In this document: piece by piece, positions 34,578 to 41,795 of the stretch
How the letters are laid out: each line of letters opens with the position of its first letter
How positions within the stretch are numbered: position 1 is the stretch's first letter
Assembly: GCF_017311575.1 (NCBI RefSeq)
Contig: NZ_JAFFQY010000004.1
Span: 1 to 64,000 of the forward strand
DNA from: Roseococcus thiosulfatophilus
GTDB lineage: Bacteria > Pseudomonadota > Alphaproteobacteria > Acetobacterales > Acetobacteraceae
DNA: 64,000 bases
Direction: 5' to 3'
Made by a program: the position numbers and the translations under genes
The notes under the pieces: generated by a model
What the model saw: the letters and a program-made list of their open reading frames with translations, nothing else
What the model was told of the DNA's origin: nothing
The model's database searches: none

Positions 34578-35804
34578 ATGCCGGATGCTGCCGAGGCCAG
34601 CGTGGAGACACGCGCCTCCTGGACCATCGCCTTCGCCACCACGACCATGCTGGCGCTGGCGGCCGGCGCGCCGCTGACGGTCGTCATCGGCCTCGTTCCC
34701 ATCGCGGAGGATCTGGGCACCGGGCGGTCCTTGCCTTCGCTCGCCACCTCGCTCGCCTATCTCGGCACGGGCGTGGGCGGGGTGATGTGCGGGCTGCTGG
34801 CTTCGCGCTTCGGGCAGCGGGCGGTGGCCATGCTGGGGGGCTTCGCCATCCTGCTCGGGCTGGGGCTTGCCTCGCTGGGGGAGGCCTGGTCGCTGCTGGT
34901 GGGGATCGGGCTGGGGGTGGGGCTGTTCGGCAATGGGGCGCTGTTCGCGCCGATGGTGGCCTATGCCTCGCTGTGGTTCGACCGCAGGCGGGGCACGGCG
35001 CTGGCGCTGGTCTCGTCCGGGCAATACATCGCGGGCTTCGTCTGGCCCTTCGTGTTCGAACGCGCGATCGCCTGGGTGGGGTGGCAATGGACCATGCTGG
35101 GCTATGGCATCTTCGCCTCGGCGGTGGTGGTGACACTGGGGGCGCTGGTGATCCGCCCGGCGCCGGCGCCGGCGCCGGTGCCGGTGGGCGGCTATGGCGG
35201 GGTGCGGGCCTCGGCCGGGCGGCGCGTGCTGGGGATGCGGCCCAATGTGGCGCTGGCCGTGATCGCCTCGGCCTCCTTCCTGTGCTGCATCCCGATGGCC
35301 ATGCCCGCGGCGCATCTGGTGGCCTTCTGCGGCGACCTCGGCATCGCGGCCTCAAGGGGCGCGGCCATGCTGTCGGTGCTGCTGCTCTGTGCCTTCCTGG
35401 CGCGGCAGTTCTGGGGCTGGCTGTCGGACCGGATCGGCGGGCTGTGGACGGTGATGTTCGGCTCGCTCGCCCAGGTGGTGGGGATGCTGGGCTTCCTGGC
35501 GACGCAGGACGAGGCGGGGCTGTTCTTCGTCTCGGCTGCTTACGGGCTGGGCTTCGGCGGCATCATTCCCGCCTATGTGCTGGCGGTGCGCGGGCTGTTC
35601 CCGGCGCTGGAGGCGGCCTGGCGCGTGCCGGTGCTGCTGTTCGTGAGCCTCTCGGGCATGGCCGCCGGCGCCTGGCTGGCCGGCTTCATCTATGACCGCG
35701 TGGGGTTCTACGCGGCGGCCTGGTGGGTCGGGATCGCGGTGAACCTCGTCCAGCTCGTCATCATCGCGGAGCTGCTGCGGCGGCAGCGGCGCGAGCGCGC
35801 CTGA
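34578..35804 (+). CDS. MFS transporter
   Basis: Encodes 408 residues with twelve predicted membrane helices. The loop 2-3 motif is CGLLASRFGQRAV and the second-half equivalent is WGWLSDRIGGLWTVM. The overall look is of the monocarboxylate/oxalate-formate (OFA) branch of the major facilitator superfamily. The substrate is probably an organic acid (inference). The start is ATG 34578 behind GGAGGGAA. The stop codon TGA lies within the left arm of a structured repeat. Confidence 0.85.
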   Translation: MPDAAEASVETRASWTIAFATTTMLALAAGAPLTVVIGLVPIAEDLGTGRSLPSLATSLAYLGTGVGGVMCGLLASRFGQRAVAMLGGFAILLGLGLASLGEAWSLLVGIGLGVGLFGNGALFAPMVAYASLWFDRRRGTALALVSSGQYIAGFVWPFVFERAIAWVGWQWTMLGYGIFASAVVVTLGALVIRPAPAPAPVPVGGYGGVRASAGRRVLGMRPNVALAVIASASFLCCIPMAMPAAHLVAFCGDLGIAASRGAAMLSVLLLCAFLARQFWGWLSDRIGGLWTVMFGSLAQVVGMLGFLATQDEAGLFFVSAAYGLGFGGIIPAYVLAVRGLFPALEAAWRVPVLLFVSLSGMAAGAWLAGFIYDRVGFYAAAWWVGIAVNLVQLVIIAELLRRQRRERA

Positions 35805-35846
35805 TCCGCGGAGGCGGCATCGCCGGAGCGGTGAATCAGTCGCGGC
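35797..35846 (+). repeat. Intergenic structured repeat, type B, copy 7
   Basis: Arms GCGCCTGATCCGCGG and GCGGTGAATCAGTCGCGGC with inner stem GGCG/CGCC, loop GCAT. The MFS stop codon is the TGA of CTGATC. The outer pairing is CTGAT/ATCAG instead of CCGAT/ATCGG. Confidence 0.8.
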
Positions 35847-35849
35847 AAA

Positions 35850-35897
35850 GCGCCTGATCCGCGGAGGCGGTAGCCGGAGCGGTGAATCAGTCGCGGC
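35850..35897 (+). repeat. Intergenic structured repeat, type B, copy 8
   Basis: A tandem copy of the preceding element, 3 bases further on. It differs only in the loop region, where GGCGGCATCGCC has become GGCGGTAGCC. It sits upstream (in its own orientation) of the converging glutathione peroxidase stop. Confidence 0.8.
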
Positions 35898-35918
35898 AAA
35901 GCATGGCGCCGCGCCGCG

Positions 35919-36398
35919 TCAGGCTGGCAGCACGGCCTCGATCTTCGGCACCAGGGCCTCGGGTTTGGTGGTGGGGGCGAAGCGGTCCACCACCCGGCCA
36001 TCGGGCGCCACCAGGAACTTGGAAAAATTCCACTTGATGGCGCTGCCCAGCACGCCGCCCTTCTCGGCCTTCAGCCATTGGTAGAGCGGGTGGGCGCCCT
36101 TGCCGTTCACCTCGATCTTGCGAAACAGCGGGAAGGTCACGCCGAAATTCGTCTCGCAGAAGCTGGCGATCTCGGCGTCGGTGCCGGGTTCCTGGTGGCC
36201 GAACTGGTCGCAGGGGAAGGCGAGGATTTCGAAGCCGCGCGGGTGCAGCCGTTCATACAGCGCCTGCAAACCCTTGTATTGCGCGGTGAAGCCGCATTTG
36301 GACGCGACATTCACCACCAGCACGGCCTTGCCGCGATAATCGGACAGGCTCTGTTCGGTGCCGTCATTGCGCGTCGCGGTGAAGTCGTGGAAGCCCAT
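35919..36398 (-). CDS. Glutathione peroxidase
   Basis: Encodes 159 residues of the Cys-type glutathione/thioredoxin peroxidase family. The peroxidatic Cys is in NVASKCGFTAQY (Cys35). The second signature FPCDQFGHQEPG has the catalytic Gln and probably the resolving Cys, and WNFSKFLV has the conserved Trp and Asn. It reduces H2O2 or organic hydroperoxides, in bacteria usually with thioredoxin. The start ATG 36398 follows GGAGAGG. It is 17 bases downstream of a methyltransferase gene and probably cotranscribed with it. Confidence 0.92.
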   Translation of the reverse strand: MGFHDFTATRNDGTEQSLSDYRGKAVLVVNVASKCGFTAQYKGLQALYERLHPRGFEILAFPCDQFGHQEPGTDAEIASFCETNFGVTFPLFRKIEVNGKGAHPLYQWLKAEKGGVLGSAIKWNFSKFLVAPDGRVVDRFAPTTKPEALVPKIEAVLPA

Positions 36399-36415
36399 CT
36401 GCGCCTCTCCTGTTC

Positions 36416-37288
36416 TCACCGCGGCTTTTGCGCCACCGCCAGCACGTAGTCGAGGGCCGCATAGACCCACGGCGCCGGTAGCCGCCGCAGCAGCCGGTAG
36501 GGCAGGCGGCCCGAGGCGGGCAGGCGGGCGAACAGCGCGGGGTCCTCGGCCAGGGCGCGGTGCCAGCCGGGGAAGACGTCCTGGCCGATGGGCGTGGCGG
36601 TGGCCTCGGTGAAACCGGCCGTGCGGAACTTTTCCAGGTAGGCCTCGCGCGTGTCGGCATTGGCGGCGGGGATGTCGAACTTGGCGGCGAAGCCCCGCCA
36701 GCTGACCTCCTGCCAGCGGCGGCGCGCCGGGTCCGCGTCGGGGGCGGCGCGAATGATGTCGGCCAGCACCAGCCGCCCGCCCGGGCGCAGCACGCGGTGC
36801 GCCTCGGCCAGGAAGGCCTCGCGCGTGTGGAAGTGGAAGGCGCATTCCACGGCTGTCACCACGTCGCAGGACGCATCGGGCACGGGCATGGCGGTGGCCG
36901 AACCCAGCCGCAGCGTGATGCGGTCGGCCAGACCCGCCCGCCGCACCCGCGCCCGGCCGAGCCGCACATGGACGGGTGTCACATTCAGGCCCGTGATGTG
37001 TCTCGATCCGAAGCGTCGCACCCAGAGAATGTCCTGGTCGGCGAAGCCGAAGCCCACATCCACCACCTCGTCCGCCGGGCCCATCCCGGCGGCTTCCGCC
37101 ACCAGGGCGGCGAGCGCGGGGCAGGCCTCGTCAATGGTGCGGGCGCTGCGCCAGAGGCCCAGGTTCAGGTAGAGCCCCTCCCGCGTGAAGGCCTGGGTGG
37201 CGAGGCTCTCGTAGAGATCGGCCGCCGCCAGGCGCCGCCAGGGCGTCCAGGCCCAGAGCAGCAGGTCGGCGGCGGCGGGGAGGGGCAT
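36416..37288 (-). CDS. SAM-dependent methyltransferase
   Basis: Encodes 290 residues. The SAM motif I is EVVDVGFGFADQDI near 75-88; motif post-I GLNVTPVHVRLGR; motif II DASCDVVTAVECAFHFHTREAF; motif III VLRPGGRLVLADI. This matches the sterol/UbiE-like Methyltransf_11 group acting on small molecules or lipids. ATG 37288 is preferred because GAGGGG lies 7 bases upstream; a GTG 9 bases earlier is possible. Neighbouring glutathione peroxidase suggests a link to oxidised lipids or quinones (inference). Confidence 0.82.
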   Translation of the reverse strand: MPLPAAADLLLWAWTPWRRLAAADLYESLATQAFTREGLYLNLGLWRSARTIDEACPALAALVAEAAGMGPADEVVDVGFGFADQDILWVRRFGSRHITGLNVTPVHVRLGRARVRRAGLADRITLRLGSATAMPVPDASCDVVTAVECAFHFHTREAFLAEAHRVLRPGGRLVLADIIRAAPDADPARRRWQEVSWRGFAAKFDIPAANADTREAYLEKFRTAGFTEATATPIGQDVFPGWHRALAEDPALFARLPASGRLPYRLLRRLPAPWVYAALDYVLAVAQKPR

Positions 37289-37316
37289 GCGTGTCACCCC
37301 TCGCAGATGGGGTGTC

Positions 37317-37562
37317 CTACAGCCGCCAGAAGGGCTTTTGCGCCTCCGCGGCCGCCTCGCTGCGCGAGATGCCGATGTCGTGCAGCTGCCGGCTGTCGAG
37401 CTGCGCCAGCAGGCGGCGGCTGCGGCGGCGTTGGGCGGCGTCGCGGCACCAGGCGACGAAGCGGTGCCAGGCGCCGCGCGGCGGCGGCGGGGCCCAGGGG
37501 TCGCGTGCGCTGGCCTGGGGCGCGCGCAGCGGGGGGAAGGGGCGGGTGGGCAGATGTGTCAT
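37317..37562 (-). CDS. DUF1127 (YjiS-like) small protein
   Basis: Encodes 81 residues. The C-terminal LDSRQLHDIGISRSEA is the DUF1127 hallmark, preceded by an Arg-rich helix RRRSRRLLAQ. DUF1127 proteins are small, basic and often RNA-binding regulators of phosphate, carbon or polyamine metabolism in Alphaproteobacteria. AAGGAGG lies 9 bases before ATG 37562. It is divergent from the MocR-type regulator, with repeated TGTGTC boxes between. Confidence 0.85.
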   Translation of the reverse strand: MTHLPTRPFPPLRAPQASARDPWAPPPPRGAWHRFVAWCRDAAQRRRSRRLLAQLDSRQLHDIGISRSEAAAEAQKPFWRL

Positions 37563-37615
37563 GATACACTACCTCCTTGCGGAGACACATCGGGCCAGTG
37601 TCACGCGGATGTGTC
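37556..37615. promoter_or_regulatory. Candidate operator boxes between DUF1127 and the MocR regulator
   Basis: GACACATC at 37584-37591 and GATGTGTC at 37608-37615 form an inverted repeat. A further GTGTC lies between them (37598-37602), and the palindrome GTGTCATGATACAC spans the DUF1127 start (37556-37569). MocR regulators commonly bind such repeats in the shared intergenic region. Function is inferred. Confidence 0.45.
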
Positions 37616-37726
37616 AATCAGTCCCTTCGCAGCGCAGCAACATCCGGAGTGTCTGGGAGGCAAGCCTTTTCAATCGCTTGGCCCCATCCATGCGCGACTC
37701 GACGGGCAGCCACGCCTTCGCTACAA

Positions 37727-39124
37727 GTGTATCGGCACATCACCAGCCAGGAGCCCGGGACACTGACCGACTGGACCCCCCGCCTCGCCCCCGGAACCGG
37801 CCTCGCGCATGAGCGGCTCTCCGCCGCCCTGGCCGAGGACGTCACGCGCGGCCACCTGCCCGTGGGCGCCCGCCTGCCCGCCCACCGCGAATTGGCGCGG
37901 GAGCTGGGGCTGAGCGTCGGCACCGTCACCCGCGCCTATGCCACCTTGCAGCGGCGCGGCCTCGCGCGGTCGGAGCATGGGCGGGGCATGTTCGTGCTGG
38001 CGGCACCCCGCCGCGCGCCGGACCGGCTGGATTTCAGCGTGAACCTGCCCGCGGCCATCCTTACGCCGCGCATGCTGTCGGACATGCTCTCGGCCGCCGC
38101 CGCCGCGCTCGACCCCGCCCTCTTCGCCAGCTACAGCCCGCCCGCCGGCACCCCGCAGGACCGGCAATTCCTCGCCGCGCATCTGGCCGCGGCGCGGGGG
38201 CTGCGGGTGGATCCGGGGCACCTGCTCATTACCACCAGCGCGCAGCACGCCATCTTCATCGCGCTGGCCACCGCGCCGGCTGGGCCGGTGGCGGTGGAGG
38301 CGCTCAGCTACCCCCAGGCGCTGACGGCCGCGCGGCGGCTGGGGCGGCGCCTCGTGCCCATCGCGCTGGACGCCGAGGGCGTGTGCCCGGACGCGCTGGA
38401 GGCGGCGCTGCGCGCGCCTGACCCGCCGCGCGCCCTCTACCTCGTCCCCACCTTGCAGAACCCGACCGGCGCCGTGATGTCCGCCGCGCGGCGCGCGCGC
38501 ATCGTGGCGCTGGCCCGGCGGCATGACCTGATCCTGATCGAGGACGACGTCTATGCCTGCCTGGCGCCCGAGGCGGGGCCCTCGCTGGCGGAGCTGGCGC
38601 CGGAGCGGGTGTTCCACGCCTCCAGCTTCTCCAAGAGCCTGGCCCCCGGCCTGCGGCTCGGCTACCTGGCCTGCCCGCCCACGCTGGTGGACCCGGCCTG
38701 TGACTGGCTGCAATCCACCACCTGCATGACCAGCCCGCATTCCTGCGCGCTGATGCGCCACGCGGTGGCCGATGGTCTGCTGGATTCGGTGGCCACCTCC
38801 ATCCGCGCCGAGACCGCCCGCCGCCACGCCCTGGCGCGGGAGGTGCTGGGCGATGCCGTCTTCCCCACCGCGCTGCCGGGGTTGCAGGTCTGGCTGCCCA
38901 TGCCGGTGGCGCGGGCGCGCGACATCGTGCGGCGGGCGGGGCAGCGCAACATCCAGATCGCCTCGCCGCTCGCCTTCATGGCGGACCCGGCGGCGCCCGA
39001 GGCGGGGTTGCGCCTCTGCCTGGGCAATGTGACGGAGACGGAGCTCGGCCCCGCGCTGGAGATCATCGCGGGGCTGGTACGCGACGAGGCCGCGGCGCGG
39101 CTGGACGAGGGCGCGGTGATCTGA
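37727..39124 (+). CDS. MocR-family regulator (GntR helix-turn-helix fused to aminotransferase-like domain)
   Basis: Encodes about 465 residues. The N-terminal winged helix-turn-helix has LPVGARLPAHRELARELGLSVGTVTRAYATLQRRG (partly quoted) near 40-75. The rest is a fold-type I aminotransferase-like domain with NPTGAVMS, IEDDVYACL and the PLP Lys in ASSFSKSLAPGLRLGY. Such regulators sense PLP or PLP-amino-acid adducts and control vitamin B6, GABA or taurine genes. The start is uncertain: GTG 37727 is used, because no ATG lies close to the domain start and an ATG at 37577 would add a non-homologous tail. It is divergent from DUF1127. Confidence 0.85.
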   Translation: MYRHITSQEPGTLTDWTPRLAPGTGLAHERLSAALAEDVTRGHLPVGARLPAHRELARELGLSVGTVTRAYATLQRRGLARSEHGRGMFVLAAPRRAPDRLDFSVNLPAAILTPRMLSDMLSAAAAALDPALFASYSPPAGTPQDRQFLAAHLAAARGLRVDPGHLLITTSAQHAIFIALATAPAGPVAVEALSYPQALTAARRLGRRLVPIALDAEGVCPDALEAALRAPDPPRALYLVPTLQNPTGAVMSAARRARIVALARRHDLILIEDDVYACLAPEAGPSLAELAPERVFHASSFSKSLAPGLRLGYLACPPTLVDPACDWLQSTTCMTSPHSCALMRHAVADGLLDSVATSIRAETARRHALAREVLGDAVFPTALPGLQVWLPMPVARARDIVRRAGQRNIQIASPLAFMADPAAPEAGLRLCLGNVTETELGPALEIIAGLVRDEAAARLDEGAVI

Positions 39125-39139
39125 CCCTTCAGCCGCGCC

Positions 39140-40459
39140 CTACGGCCCGGCCGCGATCCACTCCGCCAGCACCGCGATGGCCTCCATCAGGTCCGCCGTC
39201 TCCATCGCCTCGCGCGGGTTGTGGCTGCCATTCGCGTTGCGGACCAGCAGCATGCCGGTGGGCACGCCGGCCGCCGCGAAGTTGTTGGCGTCATGGCTGC
39301 CCGGGCTGTTCAGCCGGGGGGCGGCGATGCCGAGCCGCGCGGCCGCGCCCGCCAGCCCTTCCACGATGCCGTCATCCATGATGCCGGGCGCCGCCCAGCT
39401 CCGCTCGCCCAGGATGATGGTGACGGCGCGGCGCTCGGCCACCTCGGCCGCGATGGCGCCGAGCTGGGCCTCCAGCGCCTGCAGGTGGCCCGCATCATAG
39501 CCGCGCAGGTCGAGGCTGAGGGCGAAGTCGCCCGGCACCACGGTCATGCTGTGGCGGTCGGGCAGGGTGTGGAAGCGGCCGATGGTGACGGCCATGGGGT
39601 AGCCCGCCTCCTCCTCCGCCAGCCAGAAGCGTTCGAGGGCCAGGGCGAAATCCGCCCCGGCCATCGCGGCGTCGCGCCGGAAGCGGTGCGGCAGGCCGGT
39701 ATGCGCGTCCTCGCCCAGGATGCGGATGCGTGGGTGGCGGAGGTTGCCCGGCGTGGCGAGGCAGAGGCCGAGCGGCGCGCCGGCCTCGATCAGCTGCGGC
39801 GCCTGCTCGATATGCACTTCGAGATAGGCGCCGATCTCGCGCGGGTCGCGCAGCGGCGTGCCGGCGCGCAGCCGCGCGGGGTCACCGCCGCAGGCGGCGA
39901 TGCTCTGGGCCAGGCTGCGCCCGGTGCGGGCATGCGGCAGGTCCAGCGCGCCCGGCGGCAGCCGCGCCAGCATGCCGCGCGAACCCACCAGGCCGAGGCC
40001 GAACCAGACGGCCTCCTCGCAACGCAGGGCCAGCACCTCGATGTCGCGGCGCGGGGCCACGCCGGCCGCCTTGAGGGCGGCCACGGCGCCCAGCCCCGCG
40101 ATGACGCCCGCCGCCCCATCGAAATTCCCGCCCTGCACGATGCTGTCCAGATGCGAGCCGATCAGCAGTGGCTGGGCCGAAGGCTCGCGCGCCGCCCAGC
40201 GCAGGGAAAGGTTTGCAGCGGCGTCCGTCGCCGCCGTCAGGCCCAGCGCCGTGCCGGCCTCGGCCACCAGGGCGAAACCCGCGTTCTCGCCGGGGCCGAA
40301 GGCCTCGCGCGTGATGCCGGGCGGGTCGGCGCCCACCCTCGCCACCTCGTCCAGCAGACGCTGCACCAGGGGCGTTTGGGCGGCGACCGCCGCGCGAAGC
40401 CCCAGGCTGGGCAGCGCCATGGGCGGCATGGCGGGGCCGGGACCGCCGCGCGGCCTCAT
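39140..40459 (-). CDS. M20-family amidase (N-carbamoyl-L-amino-acid hydrolase / allantoate amidohydrolase type)
   Basis: Encodes 439 residues. Metal-site motifs in order: IGSHLDSI (near 99-106), GGNFDGAAGVIAG, LRCEEAVWF, EVHIEQAPQLIEAG (near 215) and SPGSHDANNFA near the end. The family hydrolyses N-carbamoyl amino acids, allantoate, ureidoglycine or beta-ureidopropionate. The start overlaps the enoyl-CoA hydratase stop by 4 bases. Confidence 0.88.
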   Translation of the reverse strand: MRPRGGPGPAMPPMALPSLGLRAAVAAQTPLVQRLLDEVARVGADPPGITREAFGPGENAGFALVAEAGTALGLTAATDAAANLSLRWAAREPSAQPLLIGSHLDSIVQGGNFDGAAGVIAGLGAVAALKAAGVAPRRDIEVLALRCEEAVWFGLGLVGSRGMLARLPPGALDLPHARTGRSLAQSIAACGGDPARLRAGTPLRDPREIGAYLEVHIEQAPQLIEAGAPLGLCLATPGNLRHPRIRILGEDAHTGLPHRFRRDAAMAGADFALALERFWLAEEEAGYPMAVTIGRFHTLPDRHSMTVVPGDFALSLDLRGYDAGHLQALEAQLGAIAAEVAERRAVTIILGERSWAAPGIMDDGIVEGLAGAAARLGIAAPRLNSPGSHDANNFAAAGVPTGMLLVRNANGSHNPREAMETADLMEAIAVLAEWIAAGP

Positions 40460-41259
40460 GCGCGCGGGGCCTTCGCGGCCAGGGTGCGGGCGCGGTGGTC
40501 CAGGATGCGTTGGCGCAACCCCGGTCGCGCGACCGAACGCGCCAGCGCCGCGAGGTCGCCCGCGTCGTCGGCGCGGCGCGTGCGGCCGTGCAGGGCGGCG
40601 ACGGTGGGGGCGTCGAGGCGCAGCGCGGCGTCGCGCGCGGCGGCGATGGCCTTGGGCAGCGCGTCCTCCGGCAGGTGTTGCGTGGCGAGGCCGATCCGCG
40701 CGGCCTCCTCCGCCGGGATGGTGCTGCCCGCCAGCAGCAGGCGCCGCGCCACGCCGTCGCCCACCAGGCCCGCCAGACGTCCGGTGCCCAGCACCAGGCC
40801 GAAAGCGGGGCCGGGGAAGGCGAAGCTGGAGCCCTCCAGGGCGAGGCGGTGGTCGCAGACGGCGAAGAGGTCTGCCCCCGCGCCCATGGCCCGGCCCTGT
40901 GCGATGGCGAGCGTCGTCACCGGCAGGGCGTGCAGCCTTTGCAGCAGCAGCTCGATCCGCAGCACGCGCAGCGCGAGGTCGCCTTCCGTGGCGGTGTCGA
41001 GGTCGGACAGGTCGAAGCCCGTGCAGAAATGCCGCCCCTCGCCGCGCAGGATGATCAGGCGCGCGCCGGCACCCAGCGCCGTGTCCAGCGCCGACTCCAG
41101 CGCCTCCACCAGCTCGGCGCCCAGCGCGTTGCCGCGCGCGGCGCGGTTGAGCCAGAGAGTGGTGACGGGGCCGTCATGCTCCGCCCGCACGGCATCCGTG
41201 GTCGTGTCGTTCAAGGGCCTTCCTCGTCGTGCCTCTGCCGCAAGGGTGGCGCGGAACAT
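40456..41259 (-). CDS. Enoyl-CoA hydratase/isomerase family protein
   Basis: Encodes 267 residues of the crotonase fold. The oxyanion-hole strand reads LRGEGRHFCTGFDL near residue 70-83 and AQGRAMGAGADLFAVCD near 118-134. The catalytic Glu positions of true hydratases are not clearly conserved (GPAFGLVLGTGRLAGL), so it may be a different crotonase-type enzyme. Start is uncertain: ATG 41259 is used, but a TTG about 15 codons later (giving N-DTTTDAV) matches the usual family N-terminus. It is coupled to the amidase. Confidence 0.8.
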   Translation of the reverse strand: MFRATLAAEARRGRPLNDTTTDAVRAEHDGPVTTLWLNRAARGNALGAELVEALESALDTALGAGARLIILRGEGRHFCTGFDLSDLDTATEGDLALRVLRIELLLQRLHALPVTTLAIAQGRAMGAGADLFAVCDHRLALEGSSFAFPGPAFGLVLGTGRLAGLVGDGVARRLLLAGSTIPAEEAARIGLATQHLPEDALPKAIAAARDAALRLDAPTVAALHGRTRRADDAGDLAALARSVARPGLRQRILDHRARTLAAKAPRA

Positions 41260-41285
41260 CCTCCACGTCGAGGCAAGGTTGCCGG

Positions 41286-41687
41286 TCAGAACGCGGAGGC
41301 AATGACGAGGAAGAGCAGGATGAACAGCGGCGGCACGCCCAGGAAGGCGTCGCCGAACAGGAACAGCTTCAGGAAGAAGAAGAGGAAGGCGCCGTAGAGC
41401 GAGACGGCGAAGGGCAGCAGGAAGCCCGGCGAGAGGGGGGCGACCAGCGCCAGCAGCGGGTCCGTCAGGCGCCGCAGCACCACGAAGAAGGCGATGTCCC
41501 GGTCCACGCCGATGGCGAATTCCAGCACGCCGCGCGAGAAGAGCAGTGCGGCGATGGCCGTCAGCGCATAGGTGCCGCCGAGGTAGATGGCGACGATGGG
41601 CGGCGCCCCGCCGATGAGGAAGGTCCCCACCGCCATGACATAGGCGAGGGCGAGGTAGAAAAGGCCGCGTAGGGCGGAAGCCTGCAT
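41286..41687 (-). CDS. Four-helix membrane protein of unknown function
   Basis: Encodes 133 residues starting MQASALRGLFYLALAYV. Hydrophobic segments at about 10-30, 38-52, 78-105 and 112-132 suggest four membrane helices. I do not recognise a family. It lies downstream of the symporter gene but is separated from it by two hairpins, one of them a good poly-U terminator, so it is likely expressed on its own or at reduced level. It is followed after 26 bases by the enoyl-CoA hydratase gene. Confidence 0.65.
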   Translation of the reverse strand: MQASALRGLFYLALAYVMAVGTFLIGGAPPIVAIYLGGTYALTAIAALLFSRGVLEFAIGVDRDIAFFVVLRRLTDPLLALVAPLSPGFLLPFAVSLYGAFLFFFLKLFLFGDAFLGVPPLFILLFLVIASAF

Positions 41688-41705
41688 CCCGGAAGCCTCG
41701 TGTGG

Positions 41706-41739
41706 AAAAAGGGCGCGGGACCGTGATGGACCCGCGCCC
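41706..41739 (-). terminator. Intrinsic terminator upstream of the four-helix protein gene
   Basis: On the minus strand GGGCGCGGG and CCCGCGCCC form a 9-bp stem with an 11-base loop, directly followed by TTTTTCC. It would end transcripts from the symporter genes. Confidence 0.75.
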
Positions 41740-41758
41740 CAGCTGATGTTCGGGAAGA

Positions 41759-41793
41759 ACGGGGCGGCCGGCAAGCCGGCGCGCCCCGCCCCG
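41759..41793 (-). terminator. GC-rich hairpin directly after the symporter stop
   Basis: A nested hairpin, GGGGCG/CGCCCC outside and GCCGGC/GCCGGC with a two-base loop inside, starts 3 bases after the symporter stop on the minus strand and is followed by GTTCTTCCC. Confidence 0.55.
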
Positions 41794-41795
41794 GT

